Below are positions 48,132 to 58,482 of a DNA stretch of 64,000 bases, piece after piece (the first letter of the stretch is position 1; every line of letters starts with the position of its first letter). Made by a program: the position numbers and the translations under genes. The stretch is from Erythroxylum novogranatense (taxonomy: Eukaryota > Streptophyta > Magnoliopsida > Malpighiales > Erythroxylaceae), in contig CM057231.1 in the NCBI GenBank assembly GCA_029891385.1, positions 69,822,476-69,886,475 of the forward strand, read 5' to 3'. Under the pieces are notes generated by a model. That model was not told the DNA's origin. It searched no databases and saw only the letters and a list, made by a program, of their open reading frames with translations.

Positions 48132-48145
48132 GAGCTGCGAAGCTC
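48132..48145. repeat. Short hairpin conserved among long LTRs (solo LTR copy)
   Basis: GAGCT-GCGA-AGCTC, a perfect 5-bp stem, followed by AGTGG. See also 7452-7466. Confidence 0.55.
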
Positions 48146-49047
48146 AGTGGCATATACATTTATAGTCATTGGCAACGAGCCACACATTCAAGCATATACA
48201 TATATATACAAGCATATAGCAAGTCATCAATCTATCAAATTATATTCCTCACAAGAATATGTCATATGATTACACAATATAACAATTCATCATTCATCAT
48301 GCCCAACAAATCAATAATGAATGCACACAAATGGTTCGAGAGTTTCAGAAACGATCAGATAAACCAAGTTTATACCGTAAACTATCCGAGTCAAATTTCT
48401 CAAGGATCTCGTGGTCTCAAGAGGGCAGCCGAGAAAAGACTATTCGTCGACGTGCACGTGACTATCCATCTGTTACTCTCTCACCCAAACAAAGCACATA
48501 ACAATTCGTTTCATGCTCAAAGCATTTTATCAAAGCTTTCATACTTTTCGTTCTTTTTATTCTTGCAAAATGCCATAATGCCTATCAAGGCAGTACATAA
48601 TCATGATCACAATGCATTTTCAACATTTCTTATAATTCAACACAAGCAGTGTCACACACATGCAAGCAAGCATACACATATTGCCCATACACACAACAAT
48701 CATAAATATATTACCCACCTAATATCGCTCGAGAATCCAACTCACTGTTGTCCTTCCTCTTGTGATTGGATCAGGTCGGCTTGGTTTTCTATAACAAACC
48801 AAGTTCTCATTCAAACAATATTCAAAGGAAATATTCAAAACTTCAAAATCAAAAGTAAAGCGCTAAAAGTCTATATTCGACTTCCAACTAAAAATCCCGA
48901 ATCCAAAAAGGCAAATTCCGAACTTCCCTTCTTCATAAAACTTGTAGCCCTCTATCTCTAGATCACAACAAATCTGAAATCACCTCAATTGGACATCTAC
49001 AGCCCAAGATATGCCCAAAATACCAAAATTTATCGTTGCTGAAAACA

Positions 49048-49262
49048 GGGGGCTCGTCGCGGCGAACGCCCGTGCTTGCCGCGACGTGCACACAAGTGTG
49101 CGCCGCGGTGTGCACAACTTTCTCGCACGTCGGGGCGAGCTCCTTCTCGCACGTCGCGACATAGGCCTGCTGCTCTCCGCGACATGCACAAATTCGCACG
49201 TCATGACGCAGCATACCTTCCACGCACATCGCTGGCGTTTCATCCACACGTCATGACGTAAG
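49048..49262. repeat. GC-rich island in solo LTR
   Basis: About 215 bases with repeated CGCACGTCG-like words, CACACAAGTGTG (inverted repeat) and CACGTCATGACG. It lies at the position where the T2 and T3 LTRs have their GC-rich segments. Confidence 0.75.
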
Positions 49263-49907
49263 TGGTCCGGAAAACGAGTCCGAACTCGACTTTTCAGCAT
49301 TTTTCAAACCTCAATCCTTCCCTTTTGCACAAACAACACATCTAAACCTTGATTCAAGTCCTATACTATATTTCTAACCCATTAACAACTTAAAAACAAG
49401 CACAAAATCATCAACCCAAAGAAATCTATCCATTTTTCCCTTAAACCCTAAACCACCGATTATCACACATTCAACCTATCTTTAGGTTTAATCCAACCAC
49501 TACAAGATAGAACGAACTTAAACTTACCAGGAATTGCTTCAATCGCCGAAATCACTAGGATCACAAAACTCCTTTTCTTCTCCTTCTTCCTCACCTACGA
49601 CACTCTCTTCTTCTCTCTCTTCACTTTCTCCTTTCTTTTCTTCTAATCCTTCTAATTTCTTTCTTTAAGTCTAAATGGGTAGAAAAGACCATAATACCCT
49701 CCTAGCAAAGTTTTAACCCAATCCAACCTAAACAATCTTCCCAAAATACCCTCAAACATATTTACTCCTTTAATTCCTATATAAACCGCAAAACTCAACT
49801 TAATCTCAATTATCCACTAATACTCCCAATTTCATCAAACTAAGGCATAAACACATAATTAACACAATTCATGCTTATCGACATCATAAAAAAATTGGGG
49901 CCCAACA

Positions 49908-49912
49908 ATTCA
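49908..49912. repeat. Target site duplication ATTCA (right)
   Basis: Partner of 47716-47720. Confidence 0.9.
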
Positions 49913-50139
49913 ACCTCAAGTCTAACAGATAATTTAGCATCCAAGCTCGCATGGTTGTTTTCTTTTTTCTTTTATAAAGATAGATGTAGAGATGTTGGAT
50001 CTCATTTACGAACCGCTTGCATTCATTATCGAGGGAATGAAATTCTATATTACAAGGACTTGTTGAGCAATCATAATATTAGATTCTAAAATGTTTCAAC
50101 TTTAGTAATGGACAACCTCACTCTCATTCTTTTCTAACA

Positions 50140-51080
50140 CAAATTTAGGTTTCAAAATAATATAATACACAATTATACACATAAAATGCCTAAATTTGAG
50201 AATTTATTCAAGATCAACATCTAATAAGGAAAAAATAGTAAGGAAAAGCATTATTAGGGAAAAGCACTATCAGGGAACAATGGCCACCAAAAAAAAAAGG
50301 AGCAATGAAGAGGGATTACAAAAAGCGGTAAGAGGAAAGGAGATATTTGGACTATAGAGTAGTAAGACCTGGTCTAGGAAAATAGATCAACAACAAGCTA
50401 GCTATATCGTAATGAGCGAGATTTGGAGGTTGGACCTGCAAAGGAGAATGAAGAGTGGGAGAGGGATGACATAGGAGATTGGAGATTTGGAGTGGAGGTT
50501 GGAAAGATATATAGAAAAGGACATTTTAGGATCTTAGGGTTATGCATTTTTTTTAAAAAAAAAGTCATTCAACTTTTAGTAATTTGCATTTAGCCCTAAT
50601 ATCAACCGATATCAAAATCTGGTACGAAACTAGCATATACCATACCATTTTTTAGTCAATATTGGATAGTACAATATAATACTCATTTCATTGCCCCCAA
50701 CTCTTAATAATTATATGTATAAAAGAAAGGTAAAAGAGATAAACCTTTTTGTAATTTAAGTAAATTTGAAAAAGCTTAATCTTTAAAATTCTTTAAAAAT
50801 TCTTTTTAGCTTTCAATTTTCTAAAAATTCATTCTCTTAAATTTTGATTTAAAATAATAATAAAATATATGTGTTATGAACATCACATTTTTCTAATAAA
50901 ATTGTTTAATGAGGATTCAACTTAACTCTTAAACTTAAATCGAATTAACAAATTGAATCAAACTAATAATTTATTATAATTATCTTAAATTATCAATTTA
51001 AGTTGAATTTAATTAATTATGGTCGTTTTTATTAAGTTACCATATTAATGATATTGATTAATTAACGCCTAATATTCATA
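50140..51080 (+). repeat. Dispersed sequence X, copy 2 (left arm of inverted repeat)
   Basis: Aligns with 37983-39150 on the same strand and with 51870-52858 on the opposite strand. Word examples are ATGCCTAAATTTGAG, GGAAAGGAGATATTTGGAC and CCGATATCAAAATCTGG. It stops near TATTCATATTACAAG. Confidence 0.75.
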
Positions 51081-51239
51081 TTACAAGTACATTTGTGACG
51101 ATTCACGTTAATCTTCAAAAAGTCTACTTCGTGACAAAATTGCGAATCGTCATCAAAAGTTAATATTAAAGATTTTACATTATCTTAAGTATTACTTAAT
51201 AAAATTTTACGCACAATAGTATTTTTAAAATAATATTGT
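51081..51239. other. Spacer with a small inverted repeat
   Basis: TGACGATTC at 51096-51104 pairs with GAATCGTCA at 51144-51152. Between them are CACGTTAA and CGTGACAAAATTGC words like CACTA subterminal repeats. No gene is visible. Confidence 0.5.
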
Positions 51240-51755
51240 TAAGAAGATAAGTTTCAAAGATGCAAAGACAATCAACAACAATTACTAAACCAACAATTTC
51301 CAATGGTGCAGAGGGGAAAAGAAAACCCTAATTTAAAGGCATAAATCAAATAACTTAGTTGTCCAAATTTAGAAAATTTTGACCCAAAATAACCATACGA
51401 ATCAAAATCATCAAACAAGAAAAACCCAATCAAATAGCTAAAAGAAAATATTTTTACATTAAAACCTAAATTAAAAAATAAATAAAAATACTGAGAATGT
51501 GAAAAAACCTTTAGAGCAAGAGAAACATGAGAAGATGTTCAGTTAGACAAAGAGCCAACCAACTCGTTCTCGATTACTAGCTGCAAAGGAGACCATCGAG
51601 AGAGAATAAGAAAAATGGTTTCCCTCAATTGACCTTCTGAATCTGTCGTCAACTTCTTACTTGGGCCGCTTCCACCATTGACAGCCTCCATTTCTCTCTG
51701 TTTACTCTTGGCGTCCATATAATATTAGCGATGAAGTTTCTTCGAAAACACCTAA
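51240..51755 (-). pseudogene. TSR2 pseudogene fragment, minus strand (exon 1 and part of intron 1)
   Basis: Exon 1 starts at ATG 51689-51691 with MEAVNGGSGPSKKL, close to the intact MEVIGGGSGPSKKL. The reading remains good to about residue 46 (ENELVG in place of ENEWAG), then a deletion of about 20 bases creates a stop (SLSN*). The exon is followed by intron 1 sequence to about 51240 and ends before exon 2. It is complementary in orientation to the plus-strand copy at 46588. X copy 3 abuts its 5' side at about 51755. Confidence 0.88.
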
Positions 51756-52858
51756 CTCGTAACTAAGTATAGGCGTATAGTACACTATTTACTTATTAAA
51801 GTTTGGTAATATTTTTATTTCTATAGTAAGGAAAATAAAGGATTTATTTTAAAATTTATAATAAAATCCTTTTAATTTTATTTTCAAAATCTTAAATTTT
51901 AGTTAAAAAATGTTTGGGAAATGCTCGTAATATGAATATTAGACGTTAATTAATCAAATATTGATAATGTGGTAAGTTAACAAAACTGACCATAATTAAT
52001 TAAAATCAACTTAAATTGATAATTTTAAGATAATTATAATAAATTATTAGTTTGATTCAAATTTAATTAATTTGATTTAAGTTTAAGAGTTGAGTTGAAA
52101 CCTCATGTAAATATTTTATTTGAAAAATATATTTGTTTATTATTTTAAATCAAAATTTAAGGGACTGAAATTTCCTAGATAATTGAAAACTAAAACTTGT
52201 TTTTTTAGAATTGTAAAGATTAAGGAGTTTTTCAAAGCTACCTAAAGCACAACAACGGTTTATCTCTTTACCTTTCTTTTAAACATATATTTATTAAGAG
52301 TTGGGAGCAATGGAACGATTATTGTATCATACTATCTAATGTTGGTTGAAAAATGGTATGGTATATGCTAGTTTCGTATCAAATTTCGATATCAGCTAAT
52401 ACTATGACTAAATGCAAATTCCTAAAAGTTGAATGACTAAACTTTTTAAAAAATGCATAACCGTAAAATCCTAAAATGCCCTTTTTCTGCAACTTTCCAA
52501 CCTCCGCTCCAGATCTCCAATCTCCCCTGTCATCCCTCTCCTACTCTCCATTCTCCTTTTCGGGTCCAACCTCCAAATCTCCCACTCATTGCAACGTTGC
52601 TAGCTCTCTGCTGATCTATCTTCCTCTACCACTTCTTGCTGCTTTAGAGTCCAAAGATCTCCTTTCCTCATGCCGCTTATGCTGTCACTCTTCATTGTTC
52701 CTCTTTATTGCTCTTTTTTTTTTCTAGCGGTCACTATTCCCTATTAATGCTTTTCCTTCCAATTTTTTCCTTATTGGATGTTGATCTTGAATAAAATCTC
52801 AACTTTAGGCATTTTGTGTGTTTAATTATGTATTATATATTTTAGGAAATCCTAAATT
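51756..52858 (-). repeat. Dispersed sequence X, copy 3 (right arm of inverted repeat)
   Basis: Reverse orientation relative to copies 1 and 2; matches copy 1 from CTATACGCC (51775) on and copy 2 out to CCTAAATTTATAA (52858). An open frame at 52476-52727 has no recognised domain and is not kept in the other copies. Confidence 0.75.
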
Positions 52859-53543
52859 TATAATTACAAATATGAAACTAGTTCTAATCCAATAATTTAA
52901 TTTGGCTTTTTATTTCACTTAATTTAAAGTTCAAAACTTTTGAACCTTCTGGTCTTCAATAGTTAATTTAGCTCTTTAGTTCACTTTAGTCAAATAATTT
53001 TTTCATTCTTTTAATTAGTTTTACTTAATTCTTTATATATTTTATAGTTATTTACTTCACTTTAATGATTTAATTTGTTACCTTACTACGCTTTAATATT
53101 TTGCAATTTAACAATTATTTTTCTTGAATTTATGAGTAACTTATTTTTAATAGTCATATGGATACACTTTAATATTTAGTTTTATTATGACTTATTCTTA
53201 ATGGCCATATGGTCACACTTTAATATTTAATATTACTATACTAGTTACCTAATTATTTTACAAGAAAATAATATCAATTTACAAGAATATAAATTATATT
53301 AATTCTCTTTTTCAATATTGTTAGTTAACCTAAGGAATTTATGCGGTGCACACAATTGTAAATGGAAAATTAAGGGTAATGGATCATTTATAAATATTTA
53401 GCCATCTTGCTCCTTTTTGTCTACATATATTGTTGAAATACCAAATAAAACTAGATGAATGAAGCATTTATTCTGTTTATAAGACATCATGTAGTCGAAA
53501 TACCATATAAAACTAGTTACTAAGACTAACATGAATTCCTAGG
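52859..53543. other. AT-rich sequence with weak repeats
   Basis: Repeated ATGGTCACACTTTAATATTT-type words near 53155-53235 (two to three imperfect copies of about 60 bases). No gene recognised. Confidence 0.5.
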
Positions 53544-53548
53544 TTACA
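53544..53548. repeat. Target site duplication TTACA (left of T6)
   Basis: Matches 60285-60289. The first LTR base pair is AG rather than TG, so this boundary is slightly uncertain. Confidence 0.75.
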
Positions 53549-54210
53549 AGTAACACCCCGTCCCCATATTACAGGTTAGAACCCAGATTTCAAATGGAGA
53601 GAATAGCAATGTGAGAGTTAGGAAAAAAATTTACATTTCATGCCCAACAGCATGTCAGCATACATGTATGTGAATTAGAATCTTTGCATATACAAAACTA
53701 AGTGTACATGCATTCATTGACAACTTTCGGGTATGATTATTTTTTATGTGATTTTATTGAAAATGAGAAGTAGAGTGAGTTGAAAGAGTGATCTTGGTAT
53801 GAGTTGTGATAAGGAAAGATTTGGAAACAAAAATGGTGGTTGATCTGGAAAATGTTCACCGAGTGTGCTTCGATCTGTTAGCCATAACTTTTTCTCTAGT
53901 TATCCAAATGAGAAGATTCTTTTTTTGGATTAAACGAGAAACATATGACTACATTTTTTATGAAGATATTGAATTTCAATTCTATCTCTAAGAGTCTTAA
54001 AATTTGTCATGAAGTGAGAACTGAGTGAAGTACATTGGTGGATGAATGTAAAATCCGTCTTAGGACTTTAAGAGAAAATTTAGGATTAATCTAGATAGAT
54101 TTTTGCAAAGTTTCCTTCTTGAAGTTGTACATCTTTCTGTTATCTTTCCAACGACATATAGTATGCTAATTTTAGACATTGGAGTCGAAAGTTATGCTAA
54201 TCGTAAAACA

Positions 54211-54545
54211 TCTTCTGTGTTTTGTTCCTTCTGAGTTTTGTTCCTTCTGTGTTTCGTTCCTTTTGTGTTTTGCTCCTTCTAAGATTTGATCCTTCTGTGT
54301 TTCGTTCCTTTTGTGTTTTGCTCCTTCTGAGTTTTGTTCCTTTTGTGTTTCGTTCCTTTTGTGTTTTGCTCCTTCTATGTTCTGCTCCTTCTGAGTTTTG
54401 TTCCTTCTGAGTTTTACTTCTTCTTAGTTTTATTCCTTCTGTGTTTTGTTCCTTATTAGTTTTGTTCCTTCTATGTTTTGTTCCTTCTGTGTTTTTTTCC
54501 TTCTTAGTTTTGTTCCTTCTGAGTTTCGCTTCTTTTGTGTTACTG
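54211..54545. repeat. 16-bp minisatellite, about 20 units
   Basis: Units such as GTTCCTTCTGAGTTTT and GTTCCTTCTGTGTTTC follow one another with single-base changes. Since 48 bases are three units and 16 codons, the minus strand reads as a 128-residue open frame with a 16-residue repeat (TKLRRSKTQKERNTEG type). That is a by-product, not a gene. Confidence 0.88.
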
Positions 54546-56389
54546 TTCATCTTATATATTTTGTTCCATTTTTTATCCTTCAAAAGATAGAATTTGTCTT
54601 TGAGGTCTTCATAAAAGTTGTACCTCTTGAAGTCCTCTTTCTAACCATATAAAAAACACCTAAATCTGATATCTCTAGAGAAAGTTATACTAATTGTCCC
54701 ATGATAGGTTCAATTTGAGTGAGGATAAAATCAGATTGGATTCTTTTGGCCATAACTTCTTCTCTAGACACTCAAATGACTTGATTCTTGAACCATTGGA
54801 CTCTTAAGACATTGATCTACATCTCCACCAAAAATAGTAGCCATTTAAAATGAAGTGAGAGAGATTTAGTGAAACACGTGGGACAAGTACAATGTGTGTG
54901 TTTTTAAATGCTATGAACTGGTGTTATTCCACTAAATATACTTCAATATTTTGATGATTTCTGGATCGGTAGAGCTCCAAATGAGATGATTTCTAATTTT
55001 TGGTGAACTAGAGACATGGAAACACAAATAGTATGAAGAAATTAGAATCTAATTTAGTTTCTAAGATTTTTAAATTTCATATAGAAGTTGTGCATAGTAT
55101 ACTGATTCGACAAGAGCAGTCCAAAAAAGGTTTGAAGTATATCTTTTGAATCACTGAACCGAGTTGAATGAATTTGGTGTCATTAGAAACTTAAGACAAT
55201 GGGGGACATCTTCTGGAAGAAAGTGTTATGATAGAATGTTCAAAGGTTGGCAAGACACTTAAGTATAAAAGACGTAAGGCATAATTAGAAGGGCAAATGG
55301 GGCAATTCTCAAACATTAAGGACATAATTGGAAGAGGAAGTGTTATCTTGCTTATAAATGAAGAAGAAAAACATGAATGGGAGGATAAGCATAAGAGAAC
55401 AATGAAAATGAGAGAGAAAGAGAAAGAGAGTTTGATGGTTTGAGGGAAAAGAAGAGAGTGGGTTAGGGTTTAATTCTTCTTAGTCCTCAAGAAGATTTTG
55501 AAACTGTCCAAGAAGAGAAAAAGGAAGAGGAAAGAGCTTCTATTTAAGCTAAAGATCTCTTCATTTGGTGAAGAATCAAGATTAAACATCTGCATATAGA
55601 CGTATCCAGAATTTGGAAGCAAATGCTATTTTTGAAGCGTATTGTGAGTCAATATAGATGATTTCTTAGGATTGATTTACTTTGAATTTATTTAATGTGT
55701 TAGCTTCCAATTATAAATTGTTATGATTTGATTTGAATCCCAGACTTAGGATCCGAGGAATTTGTTATATGAATTCTCAACGAAAGTTGAATGCCGGGCT
55801 TAGGCCCGATGATAATGAATTTCTGATTAAATGTCGCATGTTATTATCTGATATGGCATAATCAGTATTTGATGCATTTCATAAAATGCATGCTCAAATA
55901 AAGATGTTGTGACTTGAGTAGCCAGATGAAGCGCCCACGAGAGCTTTGCTCCATAATATATGTTCTACATAGAGTTATGCTCTATAATTGTTCTAACTGA
56001 GCCCTATGGGCCAGTATTTGTATATGTATGTGATAGGCACTCGATCGCACCAATAAGAACGAATGTCAGTCTTATGCATATAGCATTATAAGATCGATAT
56101 CTATTGAATGAATATCTGTGAAATATGTGATATGTGTTTATGATCTGATGAACTCATCAATGATGGTTCACTCATTGAGTTCGCAAAACTCACCCAAAAT
56201 TTTTAATTATTTTTTAGGATCAGAAGAATACCATGTTATGCCAACGTGAGTATACCTACGAAATTTAAGTGAAGGATAGAGGCCAAGATCAGTTCGCGTC
56301 TGCATTGCATTTCTCTATTTTGTATTGAATTGTTTATTCCATAACTTTTTGTATAAATTGGTATTCCGAAATGACTCAAATGTTTTGTA

Positions 56390-56394
56390 TTTGT
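56390..56394. repeat. Target site duplication TTTGT (left)
   Basis: Partner at 58242-58246 around the copia-type solo LTR. Confidence 0.9.
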
Positions 56395-58241
56395 TGTTAG
56401 AGTAGTGCCCTAAAGGCAATCGCCTTTAGCGCATTTTGTACAAATTTGTGTACATTCTTTATAAATAAATAAAGAAATGCATATTTCATTACGTTGCTGT
56501 TCATTATTTATGTACTGATATTGATCAATAAGCAAATTAATGAAGTCCATGATATATGACATAGCATGAAGGAAATTATGATGTGATCATACTACTGAGA
56601 TTCCTATCATGTGCAATTATGTCAGTATCTTAATTATCCCTAGTCATAGGATTATCGAGACCGGACATCGGAATCCGAAAAGACTAGCACATCTCAAGCT
56701 CCTTGATTTGATCAAGCAAAGGATCTCGTAAACCGTATATATGAGATATTTAGGTCGAGATGTGGATGCTTACTAGAGGTAGTAAGTACATTGGTTGATC
56801 TTCTATGAGATCATCACATGGATGTACTATTCTAATGTCAGTGATAATCTCATCATAGCAATGGTGCAAGTATCCTTAGATTTGAGGTACTCAAGGATAT
56901 CTTGGATGCTGATTCTGTGCTTTGACTCCATTCCTTATTGCCTCACAGAGGTCACTCATAGGGTGGTGATTGGGTACAGTTTGAGGTATTCGAAGGTAAT
57001 TGAGTAGCCAATAGAGAATTCACCACTTCTGTGATAGCAGAAGATGATACCCATGGCCTCTTGTCAGGGTCATTACTTGGAAATCTCTGATCAGAGTACA
57101 TATGTCATGAAGAGTGTCTTCGTTGACATATTAAATATAAAGTAATGAGTCCCAGGACAAGAACTGAAAACACTTGGGCTAGATTTGACGTAGTCAGTCT
57201 AGTAAGAGTTGACACATTGCCCATACTCATAACCAAGTGGGGTATAGCATGGTGAAAGGACGAATTGCATGGTAATTGTCTATGGAAAGGTTCGTGATAT
57301 GGTCCATGATGAATATATGTTCATTCGTCAAACCAATTGGGGGTCATGATGTGTTGCTAGATACCGCTCATGACTTGCTTAGATTAAGTGTTGATCTAAG
57401 TGGCCAACATAACCGGGAACCTAATGGGTCACACGCATAAGAGTGTCTTGGAGAATTTGTAAAATAGTTTTGGATAGAGATCCAATATATGGAGAGCAAT
57501 CGGATTAAATGGATCCCGATGAGGTCGAGATATGTCCCGATGAGATCGCGACATTGATATTGCTGAAAAGGGTTTTCGGGGGTTTTTCCATACCGGGACC
57601 GGGTAGGACCGACCCTAGTGCGACTGGACCGCTTCAGCAATTATATGCATATATATATATATGATTAATTAATTAAATAATATATATATATATGGTGTGT
57701 ACGTGGATGGAGGAAAGGAGCTTTAGAAGCTTCCTTTATTTTGCTTAGTCATTAAGAAATTAAATGACTACAAGACAAAATAATGAAGATGAAAGATGAT
57801 GATGCTCGTTGATGATGTATAAGAGGTTTAAAAACAAGTTTTAAACCTAAGTGCATAAGGGTTTCATCGTGGGTTGATGAAAGAAGAAAGATAGGTTTGG
57901 AAAACCTAAGAGAAAAGTGTTCTCTCCTTCTCCATCATCGATCTCTTCATCTCCTTCAAGCTTCTTCATCTCTTCCTCCATCGTTAGTCTCAAGCTCTCC
58001 AAGGACAAAGGTAGGAGCTAGCACTCTTTACTTTGTTCTAGCTATTCCTGGGTCAAAAGGTTTGTCCCGGTTAGGTTTTCCGATCTCTGCGTGGATACCG
58101 TTAGAGACGGTCTCCTTTGGTCGTTTTGGTTTGACTTTGTTATATAGTCACATGGATCCTGGCTTTCGGGAAGGTCCCGGAATAAAAATTTTTGTTTTCC
58201 GCACCGTGGGCATGTGATGCTCACACCGGGATTTTCCTACA
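56395..58241 (+). mobile_element. Solo copia-type LTR nested in T6 LTR
   Basis: TGTTAGAGTAGTGCCC at the start and TTTTCCTACA at the end, with TTTGT on both sides; 1847 bases. The first kilobase closely follows the copia T1 3' LTR at 3539-4553. The second T6 LTR copy (near 59950-60070) lacks this insert and shows the uninterrupted site. Confidence 0.92.
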
Positions 58242-58246
58242 TTTGT
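58242..58246. repeat. Target site duplication TTTGT (right)
   Basis: Partner of 56390-56394. Confidence 0.9.
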
Positions 58247-58482
58247 GAAATGGCCCAAATGGCTATTGCAATATTAATGATTGTACTGATGCAATCGAAT
58301 AAGTTTATGATTAGAATAGGTCGTTTCGATTATTGATTTATGCATACGCGTGTGAAAATTTTTATACCAAATTCTGAATGATTAAGTGCTTTAGCGCGTC
58401 ATTCTCACGAGGCACGGACTTGGATATCACCCATCGATGTTCGGGTTTGGGTCTTGCGGGAGTGGGGTGCTACATTTATGAT

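Larger units (their letters stand above)
47721..49907 (-). mobile_element. Solo gypsy LTR in TSR2 pseudogene intron
   Basis: Begins TGTTAGGCCC and ends GGGGCCCAACA, with the ATTCA duplicate; 2187 bases. The intact TSR2 intron shows the empty site (CAGTATTCAGCCTG on the minus strand near 35950). It contains the short hairpin at 48132-48145 and a GC-rich island at 49048-49262. A long open frame at 48266-48961 has no recognised domain and is probably chance. It is a solo LTR because no internal gene is present. Confidence 0.92.
46530..50110 (+). pseudogene. TSR2 pseudogene copy on the plus strand, split by a solo LTR
   Basis: Exon 1 begins at ATG 46588-46590 (MEAISG). A base lost near 46648 shifts the frame and a stop follows. 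Exon 2 is at about 47082-47170, where the splice acceptor CAG has become CAA. Exon 3 is at about 47289-47400, with GNYGGI turned into SNYGGI. Introns match the intact gene, including intron 3. The match runs to 47720, jumps over the solo LTR 47721-49907 and continues to about 50110, corresponding to about 35745 of the intact gene; exon 4 is absent. So a genomic segment with introns was copied, not a processed transcript. The 5' side abuts the Harbinger end. Confidence 0.9.
53549..58475 (+). mobile_element. T6 left LTR (about 3.1 kb without the nested solo LTR)
   Basis: Contains a 16-bp minisatellite at 54211-54545, modular words GAAGTTGTACATC (54121) and AAAGTTGTACC (54613), a TATA box TATAAAT at 55353-55359 and the solo LTR 56395-58241. 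Confidence 0.8.

Noticed and set aside
48266..48961. 231-residue open frame
   Set aside because: Lies entirely in the solo LTR, has no recognised domain, and related LTRs do not keep it open.
49011..49300. Several overlapping open frames in GC-rich DNA
   Set aside because: GC-rich repeat content gives open frames on both strands by chance.
52476..52727. Possible Ser/Leu-rich small protein
   Set aside because: Not preserved in the other two copies of sequence X.
54197..54583. 128-residue Lys/Arg-rich open frame (minus strand)
   Set aside because: It is wholly the 16-bp minisatellite and lacks any other coding signal.
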